Part shown: piece after piece, positions 33,190 through 42,320 of the stretch | Position numbering within the stretch: the first letter of the stretch is position 1 | How the letters are laid out: every line of letters starts with the position of its first letter | From: Streptomyces soli | Lineage (GTDB): Bacteria > Actinomycetota > Actinomycetes > Streptomycetales > Streptomycetaceae | NCBI RefSeq assembly: GCF_003999195.1 | Contig: NZ_RJVR01000293.1 | Location: forward strand, 1-64,000 | Direction: 5' to 3' | DNA length: 64,000 bases | The notes under the pieces: generated by a model | Told to the model about the DNA's origin: nothing | The model's database searches: none | Seen by the model: only the letters and a program-made list of their open reading frames with translations | Program-made: the position numbers and the translations under genes

Positions 33190-34779
33190 GTGCTCACGTC
33201 GGACTGGTGGCGCGGCGCCGCCATCTACCAGGTGTACGTACGCAGCTTCGCCGACGGCGACGGGGACGGCACCGGCGATCTCGCCGGGGTCCGCGCCAGG
33301 CTGCCGTACCTCGCCGAACTGGGCGTCGACGCCCTGTGGTTCAACCCCTGGTACCCCTCGCCGATGGCCGACGGGGGATACGACGTCGCCGACTACCGCG
33401 CCGTCGACCCGGCCTTCGGCACTCTCGCCGAGGCCGAGAAGCTGATCTCCGAGGCCCGCACCCTCGGCATCGGCACCATTGTCGACATCGTGCCGAACCA
33501 TGTCTCCGACCAGCACCCCTGGTTCCGGGCGGCGCTGGCGGCCGGCCCCGGCAGCCCGGAGCGGGAGCTCTTCCACTTCCGTCCCGGGCGCGGCGAGAAC
33601 GGCGAATTGCCGCCCAACGAATGGCCGTCCCAGTTCGCCGGGGCGACCTGGACCCGGGTCGAGGACGGTGAGTGGTACCTCCACCTCTTCACGCCCGAGC
33701 AGCCCGACCTCAACTGGAACCACCCGGCAGTCCGCCAGGAGCACGAGGACGTGCTGCGCTTCTGGTTCGAGCGAGGCGCCGCCGGGGTGCGGATCGACTC
33801 GGCCGCACTGCTGGCCAAGGACCCGGCGCTGCCCGACTTCGTGGAGGGCCGCGACCCCCATCCGTACATCGACCGCGACGAACTGCACGGCATCTACCGC
33901 TCCTGGCGCGCGGTCGCGGACTCCTACGGCGGCGTGCTCATCGGTGAGATCTGGCTCCCCGACACCGAGCGCTTCGCCCGCTATCTGCGCCCCGACGAGC
34001 TGCACACCGCCTTCAACTTCGCCTTCCTGGCCTGCCCTTGGGACGCGCCCCGGCTGCGCGCCGCCATCGACGGCACGCTGGCGGCCCACGCGCCCGTCGG
34101 CGCACCCGCCACCTGGGTGCTGGCCAACCACGACGTCACGCGGACGGTCACCCGCTACGGCCGGGCCGACACCGGCTTCGACTTCGCCACCAAGGCGCAC
34201 GGCATCCCCACCGACCTGGCGCTCGGCACCCGCCGGGCCCGGGCCGCCGCCCTGCTGACCCTCGCCCTACCCGGCTCGGTCTACCTCTACCAGGGGGAGG
34301 AGTTGGGGCTCCCCGAGGTCGAGGACATCCCCGCCGACCGGCTCGAGGACCCGATGTACTTCCGCTCCGGCGGCACCGACCCGGGCCGTGACGGCTGCCG
34401 GGTGCCCCTGCCCTGGTCCGGGACGGCGCCTCCGTACGGCTTCGGCGGCGCCGACACGTGGCTGCCGCAGCCGGACGGCTGGGCCGGGCTGACCGCCGAG
34501 GCGCAGGCCGCCGACCAGGACTCCATGCTCGGTCTGTACCGCACGGCCCTGCGCGTCCGCCGTACGGAAGCGGGCCTGGGCGACGGCCCGCTGCGCTGGC
34601 TGGACGCCCCCGACGGGGTGCTGGCCTTCACGCGGGACGGCGGATTCGGCTGCGTACTGAACACCTCCCCAGGCCCGGTGGCGCTCCCACAGCACCGGCA
34701 GATCCTGCTGGCCAGTGGCCCCTTGGGCGAAGGGCTGCTGCCGCAGGACACGGCGGTCTGGGTGCGCCTGGACGAATAG
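33190..34779 (+). CDS. GH13 alpha-glucosidase (oligo-1,6-glucosidase group)
   Basis: 529 residues from GTG 33190. A cytoplasmic GH13 enzyme that should hydrolyse imported alpha-glucosides. The (beta/alpha)8 motifs are intact: DIVPNH at 99-104, QPDLNW at 171-176 (region V of the oligo-1,6-glucosidase group), GVRIDSAA with nucleophile Asp203, IGEIWL with acid/base Glu253, and ANHD with His314 and Asp315. There is no signal peptide. It is the last intact gene of the LacI-importer operon. The C-terminal beta domain is short but complete. Specificity for alpha-1,4 or alpha-1,6 linkages is not resolved. Confidence 0.93.
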   Translation: MLTSDWWRGAAIYQVYVRSFADGDGDGTGDLAGVRARLPYLAELGVDALWFNPWYPSPMADGGYDVADYRAVDPAFGTLAEAEKLISEARTLGIGTIVDIVPNHVSDQHPWFRAALAAGPGSPERELFHFRPGRGENGELPPNEWPSQFAGATWTRVEDGEWYLHLFTPEQPDLNWNHPAVRQEHEDVLRFWFERGAAGVRIDSAALLAKDPALPDFVEGRDPHPYIDRDELHGIYRSWRAVADSYGGVLIGEIWLPDTERFARYLRPDELHTAFNFAFLACPWDAPRLRAAIDGTLAAHAPVGAPATWVLANHDVTRTVTRYGRADTGFDFATKAHGIPTDLALGTRRARAAALLTLALPGSVYLYQGEELGLPEVEDIPADRLEDPMYFRSGGTDPGRDGCRVPLPWSGTAPPYGFGGADTWLPQPDGWAGLTAEAQAADQDSMLGLYRTALRVRRTEAGLGDGPLRWLDAPDGVLAFTRDGGFGCVLNTSPGPVALPQHRQILLASGPLGEGLLPQDTAVWVRLDE

Positions 34780-34871
34780 GACAACGCTGTCGCCTGACTC
34801 TCCCCCCACCCTCTCCAGATATGTCATGCGCGCGACAGGATCGCCCTCGAGATCACCAAAAGGGGCACCCG

Positions 34872-35418
34872 TACGTCGAGCAGCGGGCGGAGAACGCCGC
34901 CACCAACGGCACGAAGATCGGCCCCGACCGCACCTTCACCCATCCCGCTTCCGAGCGCAAGGCCGTCACCCTGCGACGTGCAGGGCGAATACGTAGAGTT
35001 CACCCTGACCCAGCCCGCCAACTCGCTCGTCCTGCGCTATTCCCTGCCCGACTCCGCCGACGGTAAGGGCATCGACGCCCGCTCTCGCTCTACGTCAACG
35101 GCCAGAAGACCAAGGACCTGGCGCTGACCTCCCGCTACGGCTGGTCGCCCTGAACCGGCCCGGCTGGTCCTGAAGCTGCCCCCGGCCACCGCCTGGGCGG
35201 CCAGGACCCAGACCCTGTCCGTCCTCGGCAGCACCGACGGCTCCTCCTACAGCACGCTCGTCGCGTCCAAGGGCTACGCCTTCGACCCGGCGAGCGGCAA
35301 CAAGGTGATCATCACCCTGCCCTCCACCACCGACGCCCGCTATCTGCGGCTGACCTTCACGGGCAACACCGGCTGGCCCGCCGCGCAACTCGGCGAGCTG
35401 GAGGCGTACACGTCCTGA
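34872..35418 (+). pseudogene. Decayed gene for a secreted glucanase-type protein with carbohydrate-binding and F5/8 C domains
   Basis: Translation is recognisable only by switching frames. Frame A (34872 to about 34977) reads YVEQRAENAATNGTKIGPDR. After a shift, frame B (34984 to about 35082) reads GEYVEFTLTQPANSLVLRYS. Frame A resumes with LSLYVNGQKTKDLALTSRYG and stops at 35151. Frame B (35161-35418) then reads TQTLSVLGSTDGSSYSTL and ends LTFTGNTGWPAAQLGELEAY plus two residues. The first three parts match the carbohydrate-binding module of Streptomyces mycodextranase-like proteins, which usually continues YYGSYPF. The last part is a C-terminal discoidin-like domain. The catalytic middle and the signal peptide are gone, so two frameshifts and a large deletion are needed. 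Confidence 0.85.
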
Positions 35419-35431
35419 CAGCGCGTACGCC

Positions 35432-35466
35432 GAGGGGCGCGGCACACGCATCGTGCCGCGCCCCTC
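35432..35466. terminator. Terminator between the pseudogene and parC
   Basis: GAGGGGCGCGGCAC at 35432-35445 pairs perfectly with 35453-35466 across a seven-base loop, a 14-base-pair stem. It lies between convergent reading directions and probably terminates parC mRNA and the sugar operon. Confidence 0.85.
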
Positions 35467-35491
35467 ACACCTGTCCGTCAGGCACCGCCCG

Positions 35492-37936
35492 TCACACCGG
35501 TCCGGAGACCACCGAGACCGGCTTGATCAGCTCCACGCCCGAGCCGTCGCGGCGCGGGTCCTTCGGGGGCAGGTCGGCCGGGAGGCCGGCGGAGGTGGCG
35601 GCGCGGGCGGGGGTAGGGCCGGCCCAGGCGAGGGCGAGGCCGGTCTCGCCGCGCAGGAAGCGCTGGCAGCGCACGCCGCCCGTCGCGCGGCCCTTGCGGG
35701 GGTACTGATCGAAGGGGGTGAGCTTGGCGGTGCCCTGTTCGCCGCCGTCCAGGGTGCCCTCGGTGCGGGCGACGGTCACCACGACCGCGTCCGCCGAGGG
35801 GTCGACGGCGGTGAAGGAGATGACCTTGGCGCCGTCGGCGAGCTTGATGCCCGCCATGCCGCCGGCCGGGCGGCCCTGCGGGCGGACCTGCGAGGACGGG
35901 TAGCGCAGCAGCTGCGCGTCGTCCGTGATGAAGACCAGGTCCTCCTCGCCCGTACGCAGCTCCACCGCGCCGACGACGCGGTCGCCGTCCTTGAGGCCGA
36001 TGACCTCCAGGTCGTCCTTGTTGGCCGGGTAGTCCGGGACGACCCGCTTGACGACGCCCTGCTCGGTGCCCAGCGCCAGCCCCGGCGAGGACTCGTCGAG
36101 CGTGGTGAGGCAGAGCACCTCCTCACCGGTCTCCAGCGACAGGAACTCCGAGACGGGCGCGCCGCCCGCCAGATTCGGCGCCCCCGCGGTGTCGGGCAGC
36201 TGCGGCAGGTCGATGACGGTGAGTCGCAGCAGGCGCCCGGCGCTGGTGACGGCGCCGATATCGGCCCGGGCGGTGGTCGGCACGGCGGAGACGATCACGT
36301 CGTGCTTGGAGCGTTTGCCGTCGCCGGCCTCGAAGGCCTGGCCGTTCGTGGTGCGGGCCAGCAGACCGGTCGAGGACAGCAGCACCCGGCACGGGTCGTC
36401 GGCGACCTCCAACGGGACCGCGGCGACCGGGGCGCCCGCCGACTCCAGCAGCACTGTGCGCCGCTCGGTGCCGTACTTCTTGGCGACGGCGGCCAGTTCG
36501 TTGGAGACCAGCTTGCGCAGCTCGGCGTCCGAGTCGAGGATCCGGGTCAGCTCCTCGATCTCCGTGTTGAGCCGGTCGCGCTCGGACTCGAGCTCGATCC
36601 GGTCGAAGCGGGTGAGGCGCCGCAGCGGGGTGTCGAGGATGTACTGGATCTGGATCTCGGACAGCGAGAAGCGCTCCATGAGCCGCTCCTTCGCGGCCGC
36701 CGCGTTGTCGCTGGAGCGGATGATCGAGATGACCTCGTCGATGTCGATCAGGGCCACCAGCAGGCCCTCCACCAGGTGCAGCCGGTCCTGGCGCTTGCGC
36801 CGCCGGAACTCACTGCGCCGCCGGACCACCTCGAAGCGGTGGTCGACGTAGACCTCCAGCATCTCCTTGAGGCCCAGGGTGAGCGGCTGCCCGTCGACCA
36901 GCGCCACGTTGTTGATGCCGAAGGAGTCCTCCATCGGCGTCAGCTTGTAGAGCTGCTCCAGCACCGCTTCCGGGTTGAAGCCGTTCTTGATCTCGATGAC
37001 CAGCCGCAGACCGTGCTCGCGGTCGGTGAGGTCCTTCACGTCGGCGATGCCCTGCAGCCGCTTCGAGCCGACCAGGTCCTTGATCTTGGCGATGACCTTC
37101 TCCGGGCCGACCGTGAACGGCAGCTCGGTGACGACCAGGCCCTTGCGGCGCGGGGTCACATCCTCCACCGACACCGTCGCGCGGATCTTGAAGGTGCCGC
37201 GCCCGCTCTCGTACGCGTCCCGGATGCCGGTCAGCCCGATGATCCGGCCGCCCGTCGGGAGGTCGGGGCCCGGTACGAAGCGCATCAGGGCGTCGAGGTC
37301 GGCGGCCGGGTGCCGGATCAGGTGGCGGGCGGCGGCGATGACCTCGCCCAGGTTGTGCGGCGGCATATTGGTCGCCATGCCCACGGCGATCCCGGAGGCG
37401 CCGTTGACCAGCAGATTCGGATACGCGGCGGGCAGGACGCCCGGTTCCTGCTCCTGGCCGTCGTAGTTGGGCGCGAAGTCGACGGTGTCCTCGTCGATCG
37501 ACTCGACCATGAGCTGCGCGGCGCCCGACATCCGCGACTCGGTGTACCGCATGGCGGCGGGCAGATCGTCGAGCGAGCCGAAGTTGCCATGGCCGTCGAT
37601 CAGCGGGAGGCGCATGGAGAACGGCTGGGCCATGCGCACCATGGCGTCGTAGATCGAGGCGTCGCCATGGGGGTGCAGCTTGCCCATGACCTCACCGACG
37701 ACGCGCGCACATTTGACGTAACCGCGCTCGGGGCGCAGCCCCATCTCGTTCATCTGGTAGACGATGCGGCGGTGGACGGGCTTGAGCCCGTCGCGGGCGT
37801 CGGGCAGCGCACGCGAGTAGATGACCGAGTACGCGTACTCAAGGAAGGAACCCTGCATCTCGTCGACAACGTCGATGTCGAGGATGCGCTCCTCGAAGTC
37901 GTCCGGCGGCGGGGTCTTCGTGGTGCGGCGGGCCAT
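35492..37936 (-). CDS. parC: ParC, DNA topoisomerase IV subunit A (GyrA paralogue)
   Basis: The DNA-cleaving subunit of topoisomerase IV. 814 residues from ATG 37936 with AAGGAG ten bases upstream; the much longer in-frame opening through the divergent gene is rejected. The catalytic Tyr131 lies in [11 protein letters not shown]. The quinolone-determining region is [13 protein letters not shown] at 88-100, with Ala93 where Escherichia coli ParC and GyrA have Ser. The tower and coiled-coil dimer region is complete, and the C-terminal half is a beta-pinwheel with degenerate repeats. I call ParC rather than GyrA from synteny, the pairing with parE and the lack of a clear GyrA box. Confidence 0.94.
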   Translation of the reverse strand: MARRTTKTPPPDDFEERILDIDVVDEMQGSFLEYAYSVIYSRALPDARDGLKPVHRRIVYQMNEMGLRPERGYVKCARVVGEVMGKLHPHGDASIYDAMVRMAQPFSMRLPLIDGHGNFGSLDDLPAAMRYTESRMSGAAQLMVESIDEDTVDFAPNYDGQEQEPGVLPAAYPNLLVNGASGIAVGMATNMPPHNLGEVIAAARHLIRHPAADLDALMRFVPGPDLPTGGRIIGLTGIRDAYESGRGTFKIRATVSVEDVTPRRKGLVVTELPFTVGPEKVIAKIKDLVGSKRLQGIADVKDLTDREHGLRLVIEIKNGFNPEAVLEQLYKLTPMEDSFGINNVALVDGQPLTLGLKEMLEVYVDHRFEVVRRRSEFRRRKRQDRLHLVEGLLVALIDIDEVISIIRSSDNAAAAKERLMERFSLSEIQIQYILDTPLRRLTRFDRIELESERDRLNTEIEELTRILDSDAELRKLVSNELAAVAKKYGTERRTVLLESAGAPVAAVPLEVADDPCRVLLSSTGLLARTTNGQAFEAGDGKRSKHDVIVSAVPTTARADIGAVTSAGRLLRLTVIDLPQLPDTAGAPNLAGGAPVSEFLSLETGEEVLCLTTLDESSPGLALGTEQGVVKRVVPDYPANKDDLEVIGLKDGDRVVGAVELRTGEEDLVFITDDAQLLRYPSSQVRPQGRPAGGMAGIKLADGAKVISFTAVDPSADAVVVTVARTEGTLDGGEQGTAKLTPFDQYPRKGRATGGVRCQRFLRGETGLALAWAGPTPARAATSAGLPADLPPKDPRRDGSGVELIKPVSVVSGPV

Positions 37937-37986
37937 CTCGGCGCTGCTCCTTCGGCTGGACCTGGGCGGGTACTGCGTAACGTGAT

Positions 37987-38005
37987 GCGGTCCATTGTGG
38001 ACCGC
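37987..38005. promoter_or_regulatory. Perfect 19-base palindrome between parC and the M16 peptidase gene
   Basis: GCGGTCCA-TTG-TGGACCGC lies 51 bases upstream of parC and 136 upstream of the divergent peptidase. It is placed to act as an operator for parC or as a hairpin in its leader. The protein that would bind is unknown. Confidence 0.5.
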
Positions 38006-38140
38006 CCTACTGACACTGCCGACCACCCCCCCGGGTTCAAGACGCCCCGATCGGGAACTTCGCGCACGGTCGGCACGCTGCCTAGAGTGGCAGGACTCAG
38101 CACAAAAGACAGAGCTTGCGACCGGAAGGACAGCTTGCCC

Positions 38141-39481
38141 ATGGGTCACACGGCCACGCCGGAGGCACAATCCGGCGGCCTCACCGCGACCGCGCACCGC
38201 CTGGCCAACGGCCTGCGCGTGGTGCTCTCCGAGGACCATCTCACCCCGGTCACCGCAGTCTGCCTCTGGTACGACGTCGGTTCCCGCCACGAGGTCAAGG
38301 GCCGTACCGGACTCGCCCACCTCTTCGAGCACTTGATGTTCCAGGGCTCCGCGAGCGTCAAGGGCAACGGCCACTTCGAGCTCGTCCAGGGCGCGGGCGG
38401 CTCGCTCAACGGCACCACCAGCTTCGAGCGCACCAACTACTTCGAGACCATGCCGGCCCACCAGTTGGAACTGGCCCTGTGGCTCGAGGCCGACCGCATG
38501 GGCAGCCTGCTGGCCGCGCTGGACCAGGAGAGCCTGGACAACCAGCGCGACGTCGTCAAGAACGAGCGCCGCCAGCGGTACGACAACGTCCCGTACGGCA
38601 CCGCCTTCGAGCGGCTGACCGCCCTCGCCTACCCGGACGGCCACCCGTACCACCACACTCCGATCGGCTCGATGGCCGACCTGGACGCGGCCTCGCTGGA
38701 GGACGCCCAGGCGTTCTTCCGTACGTACTACGCGCCCAACAACGCCGTCCTCACGGTGGTCGGTGACATCGACCCCGAGCAGACGCTGGCCTGGGTCGAG
38801 AAGTACTTCGGGTCCATCCCCGCCCACGACGGCAAGCCCGAGCCGCGCGACGGTTCACTCCCCGGAGCGATCGGCGGGGAACTGCGCGAGGTCATCGAGG
38901 AAGACGTACCGTCCCGGGCGCTGATGGCCGCGTACCGGCTGCCGCACGACGGCACCCGGGAGTCCGACGCCGCCGACCTGGCGCTGACCATCCTGGGCGG
39001 CGGGGAGTCCTCCCGGCTGCACAACCGGCTGGTGCGGCGCGACCGCTCCGCCGTCGCGGCCGGCTTCGGCCTGCTGCGGCTCGCGGGGGCGCCGTCGCTG
39101 GGCTGGCTGGACGTGAAGACCTCCAGCGGCGTCGAGGTGCCCGCCATCGAGGCGGCGGTCGACGAGGAGCTGGCCCGCTTCGCGAAGGAGGGCCCGACTC
39201 CGGAGGAGATGGAGCGCGCCCAGGCCCAGCTGGAGCGCGAATGGCTGGACCGGCTGGCCACGGTCGGCGGCCGCGCCGACGAGCTCGCCCGCTTCGCCGT
39301 GCTCTTCGGTGACCCGCAGCTGGCGCTCAGCGCCGTACAGCGGGTCCTGGAGATCACCCCGGAGGAGGTCAAGGAGGTCGCGGCCGCGACCCTGCGACCC
39401 GACAATCGGGCCGTGCTCGTGTACGAGCCGACGGGCGCCGCCAATGACGACGACCAGGACGAGAAAGGCGCGGACCAGTGA
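38141..39481 (+). CDS. M16 family zinc metallopeptidase (catalytic subunit)
   Basis: 446 residues from ATG 38141 with GGAAGGA about ten bases upstream; the 900-codon in-frame opening antisense to parC is rejected. The inverted zinc motif HxxEH is HLFEH, with His60, Glu63 and His64, and the distal ligand Glu142 lies in VKNERR. This is the pitrilysin/processing-peptidase pattern. A second, non-catalytic M16 repeat occupies the C-terminal half. There is no signal peptide. It overlaps the next M16 gene by four bases, so the two products likely form a heterodimer like mitochondrial processing peptidase. Confidence 0.93.
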   Translation: MGHTATPEAQSGGLTATAHRLANGLRVVLSEDHLTPVTAVCLWYDVGSRHEVKGRTGLAHLFEHLMFQGSASVKGNGHFELVQGAGGSLNGTTSFERTNYFETMPAHQLELALWLEADRMGSLLAALDQESLDNQRDVVKNERRQRYDNVPYGTAFERLTALAYPDGHPYHHTPIGSMADLDAASLEDAQAFFRTYYAPNNAVLTVVGDIDPEQTLAWVEKYFGSIPAHDGKPEPRDGSLPGAIGGELREVIEEDVPSRALMAAYRLPHDGTRESDAADLALTILGGGESSRLHNRLVRRDRSAVAAGFGLLRLAGAPSLGWLDVKTSSGVEVPAIEAAVDEELARFAKEGPTPEEMERAQAQLEREWLDRLATVGGRADELARFAVLFGDPQLALSAVQRVLEITPEEVKEVAAATLRPDNRAVLVYEPTGAANDDDQDEKGADQ

Positions 39482-40866
39482 CCGACGTCGCACCCACCAT
39501 GACGTTCCACCCGCAGCCGCAGGCAGGGGAGCCCAAGCCGTGGGACTTCCCCGCCCCCGGCCGCTCCACCCTGCCCAACGGGCTGACCGTCCTGCGCAGT
39601 CACCGCCCCGGCCAGAAGGTCGTCGCCGTCGAGGTGCTGCTCTCGGCGCCGCTCGACGCCGAGCCCGACGACCTGGACGGCGTGGCCACGATCATGGCCC
39701 GCGCCTTCTCCGAGGGCACCGACAAGCACACCGCCGAGGAGTTCGCCGCCGAGCTGGAGCGCTGCGGCGCCACGCTCGACGCCGCCGCCGACCACCCGGG
39801 CGTACGGGTCTCGCTCGAGGTCCCCGCCTCCCGGCTCGACAAGGCCCTCGGGCTGCTGGCGGACGCCCTGCGGGCCCCCGCCTTCCCCGACAGTGAGGTC
39901 GAACGGCTGGTCAACAACCGGCTCGACGAGATCCCCCACGAGCTGGCGAACCCCGCCCGCCGTGCCGCCATGGCGCTGTCCAAGGAGCTGTTCGCGCCCG
40001 AGCTGCGCTGCTCCCGGCCCCGCCAGGGCACGGAGGAGACGGTCGCCCGGATCGACGCGGCGGCGGTCCGGACCTTCTACGACACCCACGTGCGGCCCTC
40101 CACGTCGACCGTCGTGGTCGTCGGTGACCTCACCGGCATCGACCTCGACGCGCTGCTCGCCGAGACACTTGGCGAGTGGACCGGCAAGCCGGCCGAGCGC
40201 CGTCCGCTGCCGTCGATCACCTCCGACGACCACGCGCGCGTTGTGATCGTCGACCGCCCCGGCGCCGTCCAGACCCAGGTCCTCATCGGCCGCACCGGCT
40301 CCGACCGCCACGACCCGGTCTGGCCGGCCCAAGTCCTCGGCACGTACTGCCTGGGCGGCACGCTGACGTCCCGGCTGGACCGCGTCCTGCGGGAGGAGAA
40401 GGGCTACACCTACGGCGTACGGGCCTTCGGCCAGGTCCTCCTCTCCACCCCCGAGGGCACCGGCGCCTCACTGCTCGGCATCAGCGGCTCCGTGGCCACC
40501 GACGTCACGGCCCCCGCGCTCGCCGACACCTGGCAGGTGCTCCGCACGCTGGCCGCGGACGGCCTCACGGACGCCGAGCGTGACGTCGCCGTCCAGAACC
40601 TCGTCGGCGTCGCCCCGCTCCGCTACGAGACCGCTTCCGCGGTCGCCGGCACCCTCGCCGACCAGGTCGAGCAGCACCTCCCCGACGACTACCAGGCCCA
40701 GCTCTACGCCCGCCTCGCCGCCACCGGCACCGTCGAAGCCACCGCCGCCGCCGTCAGCGCCTTCCCCCTCGACCGCCTCGTCGTCGTCCTCGTCGGCGAC
40801 GCGGCTGCTATCGCCGAGCCCGTCAAGGCCCTCGGCATCGGCCCCATGGAGGTCGTTTCCTCTTAA
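39478..40866 (+). CDS. M16 family protein lacking the zinc motif (regulatory subunit)
   Basis: 462 residues, GTG start overlapping the previous stop. It has the M16 fold: STLPNGLTVLRSHRPGQKV at the start, and GYTYGVRAF in the C-terminal half, the Arg/Tyr substrate-binding feature. At the position of HxxEH it reads VATIMARAFSEGT, so no zinc ligands remain. In known M16B pairs such a subunit supplies the substrate-binding Arg-Tyr while the partner supplies zinc. The pair is probably a cytoplasmic peptidase of unknown substrate. Confidence 0.92.
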   Translation: MTDVAPTMTFHPQPQAGEPKPWDFPAPGRSTLPNGLTVLRSHRPGQKVVAVEVLLSAPLDAEPDDLDGVATIMARAFSEGTDKHTAEEFAAELERCGATLDAAADHPGVRVSLEVPASRLDKALGLLADALRAPAFPDSEVERLVNNRLDEIPHELANPARRAAMALSKELFAPELRCSRPRQGTEETVARIDAAAVRTFYDTHVRPSTSTVVVVGDLTGIDLDALLAETLGEWTGKPAERRPLPSITSDDHARVVIVDRPGAVQTQVLIGRTGSDRHDPVWPAQVLGTYCLGGTLTSRLDRVLREEKGYTYGVRAFGQVLLSTPEGTGASLLGISGSVATDVTAPALADTWQVLRTLAADGLTDAERDVAVQNLVGVAPLRYETASAVAGTLADQVEQHLPDDYQAQLYARLAATGTVEATAAAVSAFPLDRLVVVLVGDAAAIAEPVKALGIGPMEVVSS

Positions 40867-40979
40867 CGCCGGACTCCGTCCGTCGTTACCGGGGCCGCCG
40901 CCGCGCCCTTGTCCCCCCACGCCCGCCAGGGCGCTGGGGGTCCGGGGCGTGGCCCCGGGAGGGGCGTGGCCCGGGGTCC

Positions 40980-41017
40980 GGGGCGGAGCCCCTGGTTCGG
41001 GGCGGAGCCCCTGGTTC
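40980..41017. repeat. Direct repeat of a hairpin-forming 19-base unit
   Basis: GGGGCGGAGCCCCTGGTTC occurs twice head to tail, followed by a third partial GGGG. Each unit contains GGGGCGGAGCCCC, a small perfect stem-loop common in Streptomyces spacers. A related hairpin occurs near 45846. Confidence 0.8.
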
Positions 41018-41095
41018 GGGGAGGGGAAGGGAGGGGTGGGGGAGACCAGGCCCGGCGGGGCCGGTGTGGCATACGGCACAAATGGTCCGATTTTT

Positions 41096-41125
41096 TTGGT
41101 TACCGGCGCAGGTCGCGGCTAGCGT
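41096..41125 (+). promoter_or_regulatory. Candidate vegetative promoter for the small RNA
   Basis: TTGGTT at 41096-41101 and TAGCGT at 41120-41125 are 18 bases apart, a good HrdB-type match. Predicted start near 41132. There is no coding sequence within 250 bases downstream before a terminator. Confidence 0.5.
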
Positions 41126-41131
41126 CATCGC

Positions 41132-41280
41132 TCGTTGTCCGGCAGAAGCAGCCGCAGCACGCGGCACCGGAGCAACGATCGCCGAGTCCCCGCAGGGCGT
41201 GAGCCTGGGGATGACGCTCCTGCGATCCTCCCCCCACAACGAAGGCCTCGGCGGCCCCCCACCCGCCGGGGCCTTCGTGT
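41132..41280 (+). ncRNA. Candidate small RNA or terminated leader
   Basis: About 150 bases from the predicted start to a strong hairpin. The terminator stem pairs CGAAGGCC (41240-41247) with GGCCTTCG (41270-41277), and an inner CGGCGG pairs with CCGCCG. No frame has a ribosome site and coding bias. The transcript could be an independent sRNA, or an attenuated leader of the GntR gene 130 bases further on. Neither reading is verified. Confidence 0.4.
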
Positions 41281-41350
41281 GTCCGAAAATACTCGTCGAA
41301 TTAGGGGCTGCCCTCGGAATCCCGGTCGTGTTGGAATAGAGTCGCCGAAG

Positions 41351-41366
41351 AAACGTCTAGACCTGC
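41351..41366. promoter_or_regulatory. DasR-site-like sequence before the GntR/FCD gene
   Basis: AAACGTCTAGACCTGC shares the core GTCTAGACC with DasR responsive elements (consensus TGGTCTAGACCA). It lies about 46 bases before the regulator start. The match is weaker than the one at ptsH. Confidence 0.4.
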
Positions 41367-41412
41367 GTTACGCGGCGATTAATCCGGACGGGGAAATGAA
41401 GGGACCGGCGAT

Positions 41413-42105
41413 GTGGGATCGGATGTGAACGGGACGGGCGGCGCGGGGCGTCGTATTTCCGCCCAAGCGGTGTGCACGGCGATCCGTGACGACATCATCA
41501 GCGGCTTCTATTCACCGGGTGGCCGGCTGACCGAGGAGCTGCTGGCCAAGCGGTACGGGGTGTCGCGGGTCCCGGTGCGCGAAGCGCTGCGGACGCTGGA
41601 GTCCGAGGGGTTCGTACGCACACGCAGACACGCCGGGGCGTCCGTCGCCGAGCCCACCGACCAGGAGGCGGCCGACCTGCTGGAGATCCGTGGCGTGCTG
41701 GAGCCGCTGGGTGCGGCGCGTGCCGCCCAGCGCCGCACGGAGGCGCACATCAAGGTGCTGCGCGGGCTGGTCCGGCTGGGGCAGGAGCGTTCCCTGCAGG
41801 GGCAGTTGTCGGATCTGCCGTCGCTGGACGGCTGGTTCCACGAGACGCTGGCCCAGGCATCCGGCAGTCCGACGCTGGTCGCGCTGCTCACACAGCTGCG
41901 GCACAAGATCGCCTGGGTGTACGCGGTCGACTCGCCGGGGCGTGCCGTGGAGTCCTGGGAGGAGCACGGGGCGATCGTGGACGCGGTGGCGCGCGGGGAC
42001 GCCGAGCGGGCCCGCAAATTGGCCGCCGGGCATGTGGAGCGGTCGGCCGGGGCACACCGGCTGCGGCGTCCGGAACGGGTCGCGCGGGGCGCGTCGGCGC
42101 GCTGA
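41413..42105 (+). CDS. GntR-family regulator (FCD subfamily)
   Basis: 230 residues from GTG 41413, with AAGGGA upstream. The winged helix is at about 12-75 (QAVCTAIRDDIISGFYSPGG, then KRYGVSRVPVREALRTLESE). The FCD domain at about 85-215 has LLEIRGVLEPLGA, DGWFHETLAQASGSPTLVAL and the conserved EEHGAIVDAVARGD. FCD domains bind small organic acids through His residues; here the His ligands are partly present (WFHETL, EEHGAI). A short ATG frame of five codons overlaps the start region and could dampen translation. A DasR-like site lies just upstream. The target is unknown. Confidence 0.88.
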   Translation: MGSDVNGTGGAGRRISAQAVCTAIRDDIISGFYSPGGRLTEELLAKRYGVSRVPVREALRTLESEGFVRTRRHAGASVAEPTDQEAADLLEIRGVLEPLGAARAAQRRTEAHIKVLRGLVRLGQERSLQGQLSDLPSLDGWFHETLAQASGSPTLVALLTQLRHKIAWVYAVDSPGRAVESWEEHGAIVDAVARGDAERARKLAAGHVERSAGAHRLRRPERVARGASAR

Positions 42106-42255
42106 CAAGCGCGGTGAGGAATTGGAAACATGGCGTACACACGCCGAGCGGCCGCGTTTAACAGAAGTGCCGTATACAACTGGGGGAATTGTGTTCGCGC
42201 TATTCGCGTCCGTAATTCTGTTGCGCCGTGCGCTGAATCCTGCGCCGAATGACGA

Positions 42256-42302
42256 AGAGGCGGGGCCGCGTAAATCCACCGGATTTACGCGGCCCCGCCT
42301 CT
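42256..42302. terminator. Strong bidirectional terminator between GntR and ptsH genes
   Basis: A perfect 22-base-pair stem (42256-42277 with 42281-42302) has an ACC loop. It sits 150 bases after the GntR stop and 19 bases beyond the ptsH stop, so it can serve both convergent transcripts. Confidence 0.9.
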
Positions 42303-42320
42303 GTTGCCGGGGAGACCGGG

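Larger units (their letters stand above)
40867..41412. other. Intergenic region between M16 pair and GntR regulator (546 bases)
   Basis: No protein-coding gene is supported. Contents: a 19-base direct repeat (40980-41017), a G-rich purine tract to about 41045, a seven-T run at 41091-41097, a candidate small RNA with promoter and terminator (41096-41280), and a DasR-like site (41351-41366). Confidence 0.7.

Noticed and set aside
35492-37936. Assignment as gyrA
   Set aside because: No clear GyrA box in the C-terminal domain, and gene order matches the known parC locus rather than oriC.
41064-41339. 91-codon gene in the GntR upstream spacer
   Set aside because: No ribosome site, odd composition, and it crosses a clear terminator hairpin.
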